From assembly GCF_024749045.1 (NCBI RefSeq), contig NZ_CP087184.1:186001-250000 (forward strand): 64,000 nt of DNA. Direction: 5' to 3'. The notes under the pieces were generated by a model. The model saw nothing but the letters and a program-made list of their open reading frames with translations, searched no databases and was not told the origin of the DNA. The position numbers and the translations under genes were made by a program. Origin of the DNA: Pseudomonas sp. B21-028. Lineage in GTDB: Bacteria; Pseudomonadota; Gammaproteobacteria; Pseudomonadales; Pseudomonadaceae. Shown piece by piece: positions 1 through 9,600 of the stretch; positions within the stretch are counted from its first letter, which is position 1; every line of letters begins with the position of its first letter.

Positions 1-105
1 GAGCTGCAACTGTGCATCAATGATGACCTGACCGGAAAGTACGGGGCTGGCTTGAGCGATAACACTGGCGCGCTGACCATCCGGGTCGAGTTTGGTGCGC
101 TGTAA
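1..105 (+). CDS. 3' end of an unidentified CDS
   Basis: The window opens inside a reading frame that runs 34 codons to a TAA. The visible tail reads as alternating hydrophobic/polar beta-strand residues with INDD and LSDNTGAL motifs and ends in VEFGAL. An IND..(x)n..DNTG pattern occurs at the C-termini of some beta-sandwich, lectin-like or carbohydrate-binding domains, but this fragment is too short to assign. A REP doublet follows 25 bases after the stop, consistent with the end of a transcription unit. Confidence 0.6.
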   Translation, partial: ELQLCINDDLTGKYGAGLSDNTGALTIRVEFGAL

Positions 106-130
106 TCCTCGAAGGAGTATGCAAAACCTT

Positions 131-220
131 TGTGGGAGCGAGCCTGCTCGCGATGGCGTCCTGTCAATCAACTGCGTGTTGACTGACCCACCGCTATCGC
201 GAGCAGGCTCGCTCCCACAG
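131..220. repeat. REP doublet (BIME-like)
   Basis: Two REP cores (TGTGGGAGCGAGCCTGCTCG and its reverse complement) face each other across about 35 bases. This is the common Pseudomonas fluorescens-group REP family. It sits between the convergent ends of the first CDS and the Mpo1-like gene, where it can form a large stem-loop. Confidence 0.9.
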
Positions 221-250
221 GGTTTGCCCGGACAGCCTTGTCGTTGTTGA

Positions 251-775
251 TCAGGCAGCCGAGCGCTGGTTGCGCAAGGCCACCGGGCCGGCGCGTTCCT
301 CGATGGCCTGCTTCAGCTCGCTCCGCAGCCCCATCAGGAATCCTGCCTCGACCACCACGAACAACGGCCCGACGATCAACCCGGTCAGGTCATCGACGAA
401 TGCCGGTTTGCGGCCTTCGTAATAGTGACCGACAAACTGGATCACCCAACCCACCACGAACATCCCCACGCCACTGCCCAGCCACACCGATGTACTTTGC
501 GCGGCCAATAACTGCCCCAGCCACACGGCCAGGCCCAGCAGTACTGTCATCAGCACACCCAGGCGCAACTCCAGGCGCAGGTAGAACCAGGCACTGGCCA
601 CCGCGACCATCAACGCAGGCGACAGCAGTACCGCCCCCATTGGCCAGCCCGGTCGTGACAGCAGCACGGCGACGGCGACGAAGATCAGCGGAATGCCAAT
701 GAAATGGCTGGCAATGTTGCGCGGGTCGCGGTGATAGGCGGCGTATTGACTGAGATGGTCGACGAGGCTTTTCAT
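251..775 (-). CDS. Mpo1-like (DUF962/YGL010w family) membrane protein
   Basis: A 174-residue integral membrane protein. It begins MKSLVDHLSQYAAYHRDPRN and carries the family hallmarks: an early YHRDPRNIASHFIGIP segment, three or four hydrophobic helices, and a second histidine motif VGHYYEGRKPAF. Yeast Mpo1 in this family is an Fe(II) dioxygenase that shortens 2-hydroxy fatty acids by alpha-oxidation; bacterial members are uncharacterised, so that activity is only an inference here. The start at 775 is preferred over an upstream ATG at 820 because AGGAGGA lies just before it. The gene is divergent from the Crp/Fnr-type regulator, with 85 bases between the starts. Confidence 0.85.
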   Translation of the reverse strand: MKSLVDHLSQYAAYHRDPRNIASHFIGIPLIFVAVAVLLSRPGWPMGAVLLSPALMVAVASAWFYLRLELRLGVLMTVLLGLAVWLGQLLAAQSTSVWLGSGVGMFVVGWVIQFVGHYYEGRKPAFVDDLTGLIVGPLFVVVEAGFLMGLRSELKQAIEERAGPVALRNQRSAA

Positions 776-860
776 TGTTGTTCCTCCTGAGGTGATGCCT
801 GCATGATGCCCGGGTCCCATAAGGTGTTCTGTCAGTTAGCCGACACTTCCCGGAGTTTCC

Positions 861-1547
861 ATGAATTCGCACCCCTGGCATTCGCACCTGATGGCCGGCC
901 ACTGGTACAGCCATCTGCCCGTTGAATTACAGAATAGTTTGCTGGGCATGTCACGGGAACGTCGTCTGTCGCCAGGGCATCGGCTGTTCCAGCGCGGCGA
1001 TCCGCCGTGTGGCCTGTACGCTGTGCTGGAAGGCGCGGTGCGGGTCGGCTCGGTGAACGAGCAAGGCAAGGAAGCGCTGTTGAGCGTGGTGGAGGCGCCT
1101 CACTGGTTTGGTGAAATCTGCCTGTTCGACGGTCAGCCGCGTACCCATGACGCGGTCATCGTGGGGCAATGCACGTTGCTGCATCTGCCCCAGGCGACGT
1201 TGCTGGCCTTCCTGGAACAACACCCGGTCTACTGGCGGCATCTCGCGCTGCTGATGAGCCACAAACTGCGCCTGGCCTTCATCAATCTCGAACAGCTGAG
1301 CCTGATGCCTGCTCCGGCACGCGTAGCCCATCGCCTGCTGCTGATCGCCGAGGGCTACGGCGAAATCGAATCGGCGCGACAGATGCTGCAACTGTCCCAG
1401 GAACAACTGGCGCTGATGCTTTCGCTATCCCGCCAGACCACCAACCAGATCCTCAAGGACTTGCAGGCCCAGGGCATTCTTCACCTGGGTTATGGCGAGA
1501 TCGAGATTCTGGATATCGGGCGGTTGCGGCAGATGACCCAGGTCTGA
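861..1547 (+). CDS. Crp/Fnr family transcriptional regulator
   Basis: A 228-residue regulator. Residues about 25-140 form a cyclic-nucleotide-binding-type beta-roll (RGDPPCGLYAVLEGAVRVG, then WFGEICLFDGQPR where the phosphate-binding cassette lies). The C-terminus has a Crp-type winged helix with the recognition region LSQEQLALMLSLSRQTTNQIL. No N-terminal cysteine cluster is seen, so it is not an Fe-S Fnr/Anr type. Whether it binds cAMP cannot be told. CGGAG precedes the ATG. The gene is divergent from the Mpo1-like gene, which is a plausible target. Confidence 0.85.
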   Translation: MNSHPWHSHLMAGHWYSHLPVELQNSLLGMSRERRLSPGHRLFQRGDPPCGLYAVLEGAVRVGSVNEQGKEALLSVVEAPHWFGEICLFDGQPRTHDAVIVGQCTLLHLPQATLLAFLEQHPVYWRHLALLMSHKLRLAFINLEQLSLMPAPARVAHRLLLIAEGYGEIESARQMLQLSQEQLALMLSLSRQTTNQILKDLQAQGILHLGYGEIEILDIGRLRQMTQV

Positions 1548-1570
1548 GCGCGGTATCGACTGATCCATTG

Positions 1571-1650
1571 CTTTCGCGAGCAGGCTCGCTCCCACATTGG
1601 GTCTGTGTTGGCCGTGCATCCCTGTGGGAGCGAGCCTGCTCGCGATGGGG
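1571..1650. repeat. REP doublet
   Basis: Two opposed REP cores (CGCGAGCAGGCTCGCTCCCACA, then TGTGGGAGCGAGCCTGCTCGCG in reverse order) between the convergent Crp/Fnr and AraC genes. Same family as the doublet near the left edge, but tail-to-tail. Confidence 0.88.
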
Positions 1651-1659
1651 CCAGCCCAG

Positions 1660-2664
1660 CTAGCGCAACCCCTCCCGAAACTGCCCCGGCGTCATTCCGG
1701 TCCAGCGCTTGAACGCGCGGCTGAAACTGCTGGCGTCAGCAAAGCCCAGCAGGTAGCCAACTTCGCTCAGCGAGCACTGAGGATCGCGCAGGTGCAGCAG
1801 CGCCAGGTTTTCCCGGCATTCGTTGAGCAGCGAGTCGAAGCGGCAGCCTTCGTCGGCCAGGTGTCGTTGCAGGCTGCGCAGGCTCAGGTGCATGGCTTGG
1901 GCGATGCGTTCGGCGCTGGGTTCGCCTTCGCATAGTTGGGCCTCGATGGCTGCACGCACCTTGCGCTCCCAGGTCAGCGGCTGGAGGTGGGCGAGGGTCC
2001 GCTTGAGCACCGCTTCGTTGTGTTCGGCCAGCTCCGGGTTGGCGTCGTCCAGGTGGCTGTCGAAGTCGGCGAGGCTGAATTCCAGGTAATCCTGTTCGGC
2101 GGCGAAATGCACCGGCGAGCGGAACGCTTTATGCCACGGCGCGGGGTCTGCCGGTTCAGGACGCCGCAGGTACACCGCCAGCGGTGCGTAGTCGCGACCC
2201 AGGCGGTTACGACAGGTACGCACGTAAATCGCGGCGAACGCGTCGATGGCTTCGAAAGCCGGCATAGGACGACCCTGGGGCACATCAAGCGTGAAGCGGT
2301 AACGGTCCTCGCAGCGGCTCAGTTGCAGCGTCAGCGCATCGCTGACCACCGGGTGATAGCGCACGATGCGCTCGAACACTTCCCGCAGGCTGCCGCTGGC
2401 CACCAGGGCGTAACCCAATGCGTGGAACGTCGTGGGGCTGACGAAGCGCGATACCCGCAGGCCGATGGCCGGATCACCGCTGGCCTGCACCGCCAAGGTC
2501 CATAGACGGGTGGTGGCTGAAAGCGGGTAGCGGGCGTTCGGATCGTCCATCAGCTGCGGGTCGAGCCCGGCCTCAAGGCACAAGGCATGGCCATCCAGGC
2601 CCAACGCATCGAGCTGTTTGCGCAGAGCGCGGGTCCAGCTGGCGAGGGTAGTGGGTTCGGTCAT
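1660..2664 (-). CDS. AraC family transcriptional regulator (Arabinose_bd N-terminal type)
   Basis: A 334-residue regulator of the OruR/ArgR-like AraC subfamily. Residues about 20-210 resemble the Arabinose_bd (PF12625) ligand-binding domain (LWTLAVQASGDPAIGLRVS, then FHALGYALVASGSLREVFERIVRY). The C-terminal 100 residues form the double HTH, with PSAERIAQAMHLSLRSLQRHL in the first and SEVGYLLGFADASSFSRAFKRW in the second, the usual AraC signature. It is transcribed away from the fatty acid desaturase gene, with 100 bases between the starts, and probably controls that gene. The effector is unknown. Confidence 0.9.
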   Translation of the reverse strand: MTEPTTLASWTRALRKQLDALGLDGHALCLEAGLDPQLMDDPNARYPLSATTRLWTLAVQASGDPAIGLRVSRFVSPTTFHALGYALVASGSLREVFERIVRYHPVVSDALTLQLSRCEDRYRFTLDVPQGRPMPAFEAIDAFAAIYVRTCRNRLGRDYAPLAVYLRRPEPADPAPWHKAFRSPVHFAAEQDYLEFSLADFDSHLDDANPELAEHNEAVLKRTLAHLQPLTWERKVRAAIEAQLCEGEPSAERIAQAMHLSLRSLQRHLADEGCRFDSLLNECRENLALLHLRDPQCSLSEVGYLLGFADASSFSRAFKRWTGMTPGQFREGLR

Positions 2665-2764
2665 GATGATTGGCGCTTGCGGTCAACAGGTTGGCGTCTA
2701 CGGCTACCGCCCTGGGCGGCAACGCTGGTCAGGATGAGCACATCTCTAACAGAGGATTTAAGCC

Positions 2765-3838
2765 ATGCCTGGCCGTAGCGCAAGTCCCGAGCGATTGAAT
2801 GCACAACAGCGATCCGCCCATATTCGCCAAGTGGTATTGGCCCATGGCGAAGAATTGCGCCGACGCTACCCGATTCTGCTCCATCAGGATGCCTTGGGTG
2901 CGGGCATTCTGGCGTTCGCCCTGGCGGGGATGATCGGTTCGGCGCTGCTCTACATCAACGGCCATCTGGCCGGCTGGGCGTGCCTGCTGCTCAACGCCTT
3001 TTTCGCCTCGCTGACCCATGAGTTGGAGCACGACCTGATCCACAGCATGTATTTCCGCAAGCAGCGCCTGCCCCACAACCTGATGATGGGGCTGGTGTGG
3101 CTGGCGCGGCCGAGCACCATCAACCCGTGGATCCGCCGTCACCTGCACCTCAATCATCACAAGATGTCCGGCACCGAGGCCGACCTGGAAGAACGGGCCA
3201 TCACCAACGGCGAACCCTGGGGGCTGGCGCGGTTGCTGATGGTCGGTGACAACGTCATGTCGGCTTTCATCCGTCTGTTGCGGGCCAAGACCTGGGCGCA
3301 CAGACGCAGCATCCTCAAACGCACGCTGAAGGTGTACTTCCCGCTGGCGTTGCTGCACTGGGGAGCCTGGTACGTGTTTCTCGGCTTCCACGGGGCCAAT
3401 GGCGTTGCCAGTCTGTTCGGTACCTCGATTGACTGGTCGGAGAACACCCTGGCGCTGATGCACGTGATCGATATCGCGGCGGTGGTGATCATCGGACCAA
3501 ACGTGCTGCGTACCTTTTGCCTGCACTTCATCAGTTCCAACATGCACTACTACGGCGACGTTGAGCCGGGCAATGTCATCCATCAAACGCAGGTGCTCAA
3601 CCCGTGGTGGCTGTGGCCGTTGCAGGCGTTCTGCTTCAACTTCGGCAGCAGTCACGGGATCCATCATTTCGTGGTGAAGGAGCCGTTCTACATCCGTCAA
3701 TTGACGGTGCCGGTAGCACACAAGGTCATGCGAGAGATGGGGGTGCGCTTCAATGACTTCGGCACCTTTGGCCGGGCGAACCGGTTTGTGGGCGAGGGTA
3801 AACCGAGGCAGGAAGCGGTGAGTACGGTTCGGGTCTGA
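2765..3838 (+). CDS. fatty acid desaturase family protein
   Basis: A 357-residue membrane di-iron enzyme of the FA_desaturase/alkane hydroxylase superfamily. The three histidine clusters are visible: HELEHDLIH (about residue 87), HLHLNHHK (about 128), and HGIHHF (about 300), with hydrophobic helices between them. The family inserts double bonds or hydroxyl groups into fatty acyl chains at the inner membrane. Substrate and position are not readable from sequence. AGAGGA precedes the ATG. The divergent AraC-type regulator upstream suggests inducible expression. Confidence 0.85.
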   Translation: MPGRSASPERLNAQQRSAHIRQVVLAHGEELRRRYPILLHQDALGAGILAFALAGMIGSALLYINGHLAGWACLLLNAFFASLTHELEHDLIHSMYFRKQRLPHNLMMGLVWLARPSTINPWIRRHLHLNHHKMSGTEADLEERAITNGEPWGLARLLMVGDNVMSAFIRLLRAKTWAHRRSILKRTLKVYFPLALLHWGAWYVFLGFHGANGVASLFGTSIDWSENTLALMHVIDIAAVVIIGPNVLRTFCLHFISSNMHYYGDVEPGNVIHQTQVLNPWWLWPLQAFCFNFGSSHGIHHFVVKEPFYIRQLTVPVAHKVMREMGVRFNDFGTFGRANRFVGEGKPRQEAVSTVRV

Positions 3839-4166
3839 AGAGGCCGTTCTGACACGTCGTTGATAGACCCATCGTCCGTGGCGAGGGGGGGCAGGTTCCC
3901 TCGCCACGCCGGCTCGCCGGAACAACTTCCCACCGCTCCCGAGGTCGCGCCCGTTAACCATGCTGCGGCCGTAGCAGGCGGGTGCATTAGCGACTACTCC
4001 CATCCTCTCGTCGGCCCATTCCAAAAAATCCTAATTTTTTCTCGGGGCTTGCCGACAGACTGATATGCCTGCACCAAAGTGGAGCAGACCACAAGTCCTG
4101 CTCGCGCTGTTACGTGAACGTTGCAATCGGAATGCACCCCCACTCCCTGCATAAGAAGCCTCATCG
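3839..4166. other. intergenic region with a GTGGCGAGG-type hairpin
   Basis: A 328-base gap between the desaturase and the chemoreceptor. At 3877-3908 CGTGGCGAGGG pairs with CCCTCGCCACG (11 bp, 10-base loop). Its stem shares GTGGCGAGG with the hairpin beyond lapA, so it is probably a member of a dispersed short palindrome family and may also end desaturase transcription. The rest (about 3910-4166) presumably holds the chemoreceptor promoter; I see no convincing -35/-10 pair. Confidence 0.6.
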
Positions 4167-6047
4167 ATGAATTTGAAGTTCAGCCATAAAATCCTTCTGG
4201 CCGCCTCTGGTGTGGTGGTTCTGGCGTTTGCCCTGTTCACCCTCTACAACGACTATCTGCAGCGCAACACCATCGGCCGCAGCCTTGAGTCCTCCATCGA
4301 GCAATCCGGTGACCTGACGGCCAGCAGCGTCCAGAACTGGATGAGCGGGCGCGTGCTGGTGCTGGAAAACCTGGCGCAGAACATCGCGCACCAGGGGGCC
4401 GCCGCCGATCTGGCGGGGCTGGTCGACCAGCCGGCGCTGACATCGAATTTCCAGTTCACCTATGTGGGCCAGGCCAGCGGGGTATTTACCCAGCGCCCTG
4501 ACGCAAAAATGCCCGACGGCTACGACCCGCGCCAGCGGCCCTGGTACAAGCAGGCAGTGGCCGCCGACAAGACCATGCTGACCCCGCCCTATTCGGCCGC
4601 CGTCGGTGGGCTGGTGGTGACCATTGCCCTGCCGGTGAAGAAAAACGGTGAATTGCTGGGTGTGGTGGGCGGCGACCTGAGCCTGGATACCCTGGTGAAA
4701 ATCATCAACTCGGTGGACTTCGGTGGCATCGGCCATGCTTTCCTGGTCAGCGGCGACGGTCAGGTGATCGTCAGCCCGGACAAGGACCAGGTGATGAAGA
4801 ACCTCAAGGACATCTATCCCGGCACGCCTGTGCGCATCGGCAAAGGTATCCAGGACGTCGAGCTGAACGGGCAGGAGCGTATTCTTTCGTTCACCCCGGT
4901 GACCGGCCTGCCGGGCGCCGAGTGGTACATCGGCCTGTCGATCGACAAGGCCAAGGCGTATGCGCCGCTGAGCCAGTTCCGTACTTCGGCGCTGATTGCG
5001 ATGTTTGTCGCAGTCGCGGCCATTGCGTTGCTGCTGAGCCTGTTGATTCAGGTGTTGATGCGTCCGCTGACCACCATGGGCCGTGCCATGCAGGACATTG
5101 CCCAGGGCGAAGGCGACCTGACCCGGCGTCTGGCTGTGCAAGGCAAGGATGAGTTCGCGGTATTGGGCGGCTCGTTCAACCAGTTCGTGGAGCGGATCCA
5201 TGCCTCGATCTCCGAAGTGTCTTCCGCCACCCGCCAGGTGCATGACCTGTCGCAGCGCGTGATGACGTCGTCAAACGCCTCGCTCGTCGGTTCGGATGAG
5301 CAGAGCGCCCGCACCAACAGCGTGGCGGCGGCCATCAACCAGTTGGGCGCCGCGACCCAGGAAATCGCCCGCAATGCCGCCGACGCATCGCAACAGGCCA
5401 GCGGTGCCAGCGAACAGGCCGACGACGGTCGTCAGGTGGTGGAAAAAACCATCCAGGCCATGACCGAGCTGTCGCAGAAAATCAGCCTTTCGTGCACCCA
5501 GATCGAAACCCTGAACGCCAGCACCGACAACATCGGGCACATCCTGGACGTGATCAAGGGCATTTCCCAGCAGACCAACCTGCTGGCCTTGAACGCCGCC
5601 ATCGAAGCGGCCCGTGCCGGTGAAGCCGGACGTGGCTTTGCGGTGGTGGCCGATGAAGTGCGCAACCTGGCGCACCGCACTCAGGAGTCGGCGGAAGAAA
5701 TCCACAAGATGATCACCTCGCTTCAGGTCGGCTCCCGTGAAGCGGTGACGACGATGAACGCCAGCCAGATGTCCAGCGAAGAAAGCGTGGAAGTTGCCAA
5801 CCAGGCCGGCCTGCGGCTGGTCAGCGTGACGCAGCGTATCGGCGAAATCGATGGCATGAACCAGTCGGTGGCCGCCGCGACCGAAGAACAGAGCGCTGTG
5901 GTGGAAACCCTCAATATGGATGTCAGCCACATCAACCTGCTGAACCAGCAAAGCGTGGCCAACCTCAACGAAACCCTGAAGGACTGCGATGCCTTGTCCC
6001 AACAAGCCAATCGGCTGAAGCAACTGGTGGACAGCTTCAAGATCTGA
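4167..6047 (+). CDS. methyl-accepting chemotaxis protein with dCache sensor
   Basis: A 626-residue transmembrane chemoreceptor. It has an N-terminal membrane helix (residues about 8-30), a periplasmic double-Cache domain (about 35-270; [12 protein letters not shown], then [19 protein letters not shown] is typical dCache_1), a second helix (about 275-300), HAMP, and a long coiled-coil signalling domain. The hairpin tip has the conserved [20 protein letters not shown] and [15 protein letters not shown] sequences. No C-terminal CheR/CheB-tethering pentapeptide is present; it ends LVDSFKI. dCache_1 receptors often bind amino acids or other small metabolites, but the ligand here is unknown. It is monocistronic and followed by REPs. 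Confidence 0.93.
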   Translation: MNLKFSHKILLAASGVVVLAFALFTLYNDYLQRNTIGRSLESSIEQSGDLTASSVQNWMSGRVLVLENLAQNIAHQGAAADLAGLVDQPALTSNFQFTYVGQASGVFTQRPDAKMPDGYDPRQRPWYKQAVAADKTMLTPPYSAAVGGLVVTIALPVKKNGELLGVVGGDLSLDTLVKIINSVDFGGIGHAFLVSGDGQVIVSPDKDQVMKNLKDIYPGTPVRIGKGIQDVELNGQERILSFTPVTGLPGAEWYIGLSIDKAKAYAPLSQFRTSALIAMFVAVAAIALLLSLLIQVLMRPLTTMGRAMQDIAQGEGDLTRRLAVQGKDEFAVLGGSFNQFVERIHASISEVSSATRQVHDLSQRVMTSSNASLVGSDEQSARTNSVAAAINQLGAATQEIARNAADASQQASGASEQADDGRQVVEKTIQAMTELSQKISLSCTQIETLNASTDNIGHILDVIKGISQQTNLLALNAAIEAARAGEAGRGFAVVADEVRNLAHRTQESAEEIHKMITSLQVGSREAVTTMNASQMSSEESVEVANQAGLRLVSVTQRIGEIDGMNQSVAAATEEQSAVVETLNMDVSHINLLNQQSVANLNETLKDCDALSQQANRLKQLVDSFKI

Positions 6048-6060
6048 TCCAGTACTGTGG

Positions 6061-6168
6061 GCTCCCACAGGAACCCATGTGGGAGCGAGCCTGCTCGCGA
6101 TGACGGCGGCACAGCCAACCTCATCGCCAACTGACCCGGCGCTATCGCGAGCGGGCTCGCTCCCACAG
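6061..6168. repeat. REP cluster
   Basis: A partial core (GCTCCCACA) pairs with the adjacent TGTGGGAGC at 6079. A full REP (6079-6108) and an inverted REP (6141-6168) follow. This lies between the convergent chemoreceptor and SRPBCC genes. Confidence 0.88.
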
Positions 6169-6177
6169 GGGGACTAC

Positions 6178-6642
6178 CTAGGCGAACATCGCCTGCACAT
6201 TCCCCATGGCCTCATCGGCAAAGCCTTGCAGGAAATCCCTGAACCCCGACGGCGAATGAGCGTCGGTGTGGTCGGCGATGATGGTCCAGGTGGCGCGGCA
6301 GCGGTTATCCGCCAAGGGCTCGACGCGCATCGCGGCCCACAGGTTGTCGATGCCCAGGGTGTTGTAGATCAGTGTCCAGGTCATGTGCATGGCCTGGTCG
6401 TCACGGCTGTTGAGCTGCTCCACCACCAGGTTCTGCCCGTCGACAAAGAACTTCTTGCGCAGGGATCTCACGCCCTCGCCGGTCATTTCGATACGTGCAA
6501 GCGCCGGAATGAAACGGTTGAAACCGCCAAAATCGCCCACCAGTTCCCAGACCCGCGCCGCGTCGGCCGCGACCTCCACGCAGGTTTCGACGTGGCAGGC
6601 TTGAGGATTCCTGATCAGGGTGTCGGGTTGAAATGTGTTCAT
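6178..6642 (-). CDS. mgoD: SRPBCC (polyketide cyclase/dehydrase-like) protein, MgoD/PvfD
   Basis: A 154-residue START/Bet v1-fold protein (VEVAADAARVWELVGDFGGFNRF at the N-terminus, WTIIADHT and a C-terminal helix near the end). The start at 6642 is chosen over upstream in-frame codons because AAGGAG precedes it and the family fold begins there. It is the last gene of a four-gene minus-strand operon that matches mgoBCAD of P. syringae / pvfABCD of P. entomophila in composition and order, where the corresponding gene is annotated polyketide cyclase/dehydrase. Its exact chemical role in diazeniumdiolate/pyrazine N-oxide formation is not settled. Transcription enters from the NRPS gene 31 bases upstream. 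Confidence 0.82.
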   Translation of the reverse strand: MNTFQPDTLIRNPQACHVETCVEVAADAARVWELVGDFGGFNRFIPALARIEMTGEGVRSLRKKFFVDGQNLVVEQLNSRDDQAMHMTWTLIYNTLGIDNLWAAMRVEPLADNRCRATWTIIADHTDAHSPSGFRDFLQGFADEAMGNVQAMFA

Positions 6643-6673
6643 GGTCTTGCTCCTTGCTTTGGGTTGGATGGCT

Positions 6674-9600
6674 TCAGATGAAGTCGATGGCTTTGAGGTA
6701 GTCGGCACCACGTCGTAGCAGGGCCGGGGATTTTTCCGGGTAGCGGGCACCCATCTGCCGCACCCCGGTCCGGGCGTTGTCATGGCGGATCATCGAGATG
6801 TCGCCGATGTCTTCCTCGAAGCCGTTGAGGTAGAACCCCAGCACGCCGAACAGCGCGTTGTCGGCATCGACCCGGCCCAGTTGCCGTTGCCAGTCCGCGA
6901 CGCTCACCAGGGAAAACTCCCGGCCGCTGTCGCGGAACGACGCCACGTAGGCGTCCCAGCTCAAAGGCTCGGGGTTGTGCAGGTTGAACACCGCTTGCGT
7001 CGGCTGGTAGCGGCTGGCGTGGAAGGCGATGAAACGGGCCAGGAAATCCACCGGCATCAGGTCGAAGTTGAGTGACAGATCCGGCACCTGGCCCAGCTGG
7101 ATCGAGCCCTTGAGCATCAGCATCAGGCGATTCTTGTGGGGCTGGCAGACCCCGGTCAGGCTGTTGAAGCTGATGTTGCCCGGGCGGAACAGGTTGACCC
7201 ACACCCCGCGATCCCGCGCCCGTTGCAGGATCCGTTCGCCGACCCATTTGGACAGGTTGTAGCCGTTCTTGATGTAGATCGGTGGCGTCGGTGCGGCGGG
7301 TTGTTCCAGTACCTGGCCGTCGGCGCCCAGGGCACTGGAGGCCGAAAGCGTGGAGACGAAATTGAAGATCTTCTTGCTGCGGCCTTCGCACAGGCGCAGG
7401 CATTCGAAGATCGGCTCGACGTTGTCCCGCGCCAGGGACTCGTAGTCGAGCACATGATTGACGTGGGCGGCGTTGTGCACCAGGGCGCCAAAGGTCCGGT
7501 CGATACGGGCATAGACGTCGTCCGGCAAACCCAGCTGCGGCTGGGTGATGTCGGCGGCATAAACGCTGACCCGACTCAGGTCCAGATGCGTCAGGCGATT
7601 GTCCTGCAGGGCCTGGGAAAAGCGTTCCGCCGCGCTTTGTCCGGCGGACGCGCGCACCAGGCAGGCGACTTCGGTAGCACCCCAGGCCAGCAGCGCCTCG
7701 ACAATGTGCACCCCGAGAAAGCTGTTGGCGCCAGTCACCACCACTTTATGCACGTCACCGCATTGGTTGATGGGCAGTGGCTCGATGTTGAGTTCGGCTT
7801 CGGCATCGATAAAGGCCTGGGGGCTGAGCACCGATGTGTCGCTGTGTTCAGGGCTGTCGAGCAGCTTCGCCAGGGTCATCAGTGTCGGCGCCTCGATGAA
7901 GCGATTGATCGACAGGCTGCGACCGAAGGTCTGGCGAATGCTCAGCAGCAGTTGCGACAGCAGGATCGAATGCCCGCCCAGATTGAAGAAACTCTCATCG
8001 GTGGCAATGTCTTCGGCCGGCAGCTCCAGCAGCTCGGCCCACAATTGCTGCAATTGGGTTTCCAGCGGATTCTGCGGCTGGCGTCGTTGGCTTCCGACCT
8101 GGACCTGCACCGACAGGGCGAGCAGGGCTCGGCGATCGACCTTGCCGTTGCTGGTGTAGGGCAGGCTGGGCAGTTCGATGTAGGCGCCCGGGTGCATGTA
8201 GCTGGGCAACGTGTCCTGCACCTGCTCGCGCAGTGCCTGGAGCGCGGCGCCGGGCCGGTCTTCCCGGGGATGGACCAGGAACGCCAGGATCCGTCGACGC
8301 TCGTCCACACCCACGGCCACCTGGCGGAACAACTGGCTCTCCCGCAGGCAATGTTCGATTTCCTCGGGTTCGACCCGAAAGCCCCGGACCTTCACCTGAT
8401 TGTCGCGCCGGCCGCACAGTTCGATGCCGTTGTCGCTCCACTGGCCGATGTCGCCGGTGCGATAGACCCTCAGGCGCTGCCCGCCGGGTAGCGTCAGGTC
8501 GAGATACCGCGTGGCCGTCAGTGTCGGGTCGTGCAGATACCCCAGTCCGACGCCCGGACCGGCGATGTAGAGCTCGCCGGGTACACCTTGGGGCACCGGT
8601 TGCAGCTGTTCATCGAGGATCAGCACCCGAGCGTTGGCAATGGGCACGCCGAGGTTGCGGTTGTTATCACCCACGGCAAACTGCCGCGTAGTGGCAAGCA
8701 CGGTGGTTTCAGTCGGGCCATAGATATTGTGGAAGCGGCATTGGGGCGCGAGTTGCTCGATCACGAACGGCTCGCAGACATCCCCTCCGGTGATCAGGTG
8801 CGCCAGGCCCAGCGGTGCCTCCAGCGGCAGCACACTCAGTAGCGCAGGCGGTAGAAAGGCGTGGCTGACACGCTGCGCGTGAATCAGCGCCACCAGTTGC
8901 TGCGGGTCGCGGCGCTGGTCTTCGCTGGGCACTACCAGCAATGCACCCTGGAGGAACGTCGGGAGGATATCCAACAGCGACGCATCGAAGTTGATGGTGG
9001 AGAACTGCAACGCCCGACTGTCGTGCTGCAACCCGACGTAGTCGCTGTACCAGGCACAGAAATGGCTGAGGTTGCGATGGCTGAGCAGCACACCTTTGGG
9101 TTGTCCGGTGGTGCCGGAGGTGTAGATCGCCACGGCCGGTTCGTCGATGGCCACCGAGCGGCGGATCAGCGAGCCGGGGATGCCCGGCTTGAGCGCTGGC
9201 AGCCGATGCACGTTCAGCGTGGGCACGGACAAATCGCCCAGGTCGCTGTCGCCGTCGTGCAGCAACAGGTCGGCCTTGGCGTTCTCCAGGATGAAGCGTC
9301 GACGCTGCACGGGGTGTTGCGGGTCCAGGGGCAGGTACACGGCGCCGCAGCCCAGCACCGCCAGGATCGCTGCATATAACGGTGCGGATTTAGGCAGACA
9401 CACCGCAATTACCGTTTGAGAGCTAGGCTTGTGAGTGCAAGGCTTGTGGGAGCAAGGCTTGCCCGCGATGAACGATGACTCGGTTTGGTTGGGTACCGCT
9501 GTGTCTGTATCGCAGGCAAGCCTCGCTCCCGCAGGCTTTGCTTCCATCCACTCTGCGTGCCCTAGCTGTTCCAGCATTGCCTGCTGCAACCTAAGCGCCT

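Noticed and set aside
7136..8491. Long plus-strand frame within mgoA
   Set aside because: It is opposite the strongly supported NRPS reading frame with all A-T-R motifs; no start signal or domain.
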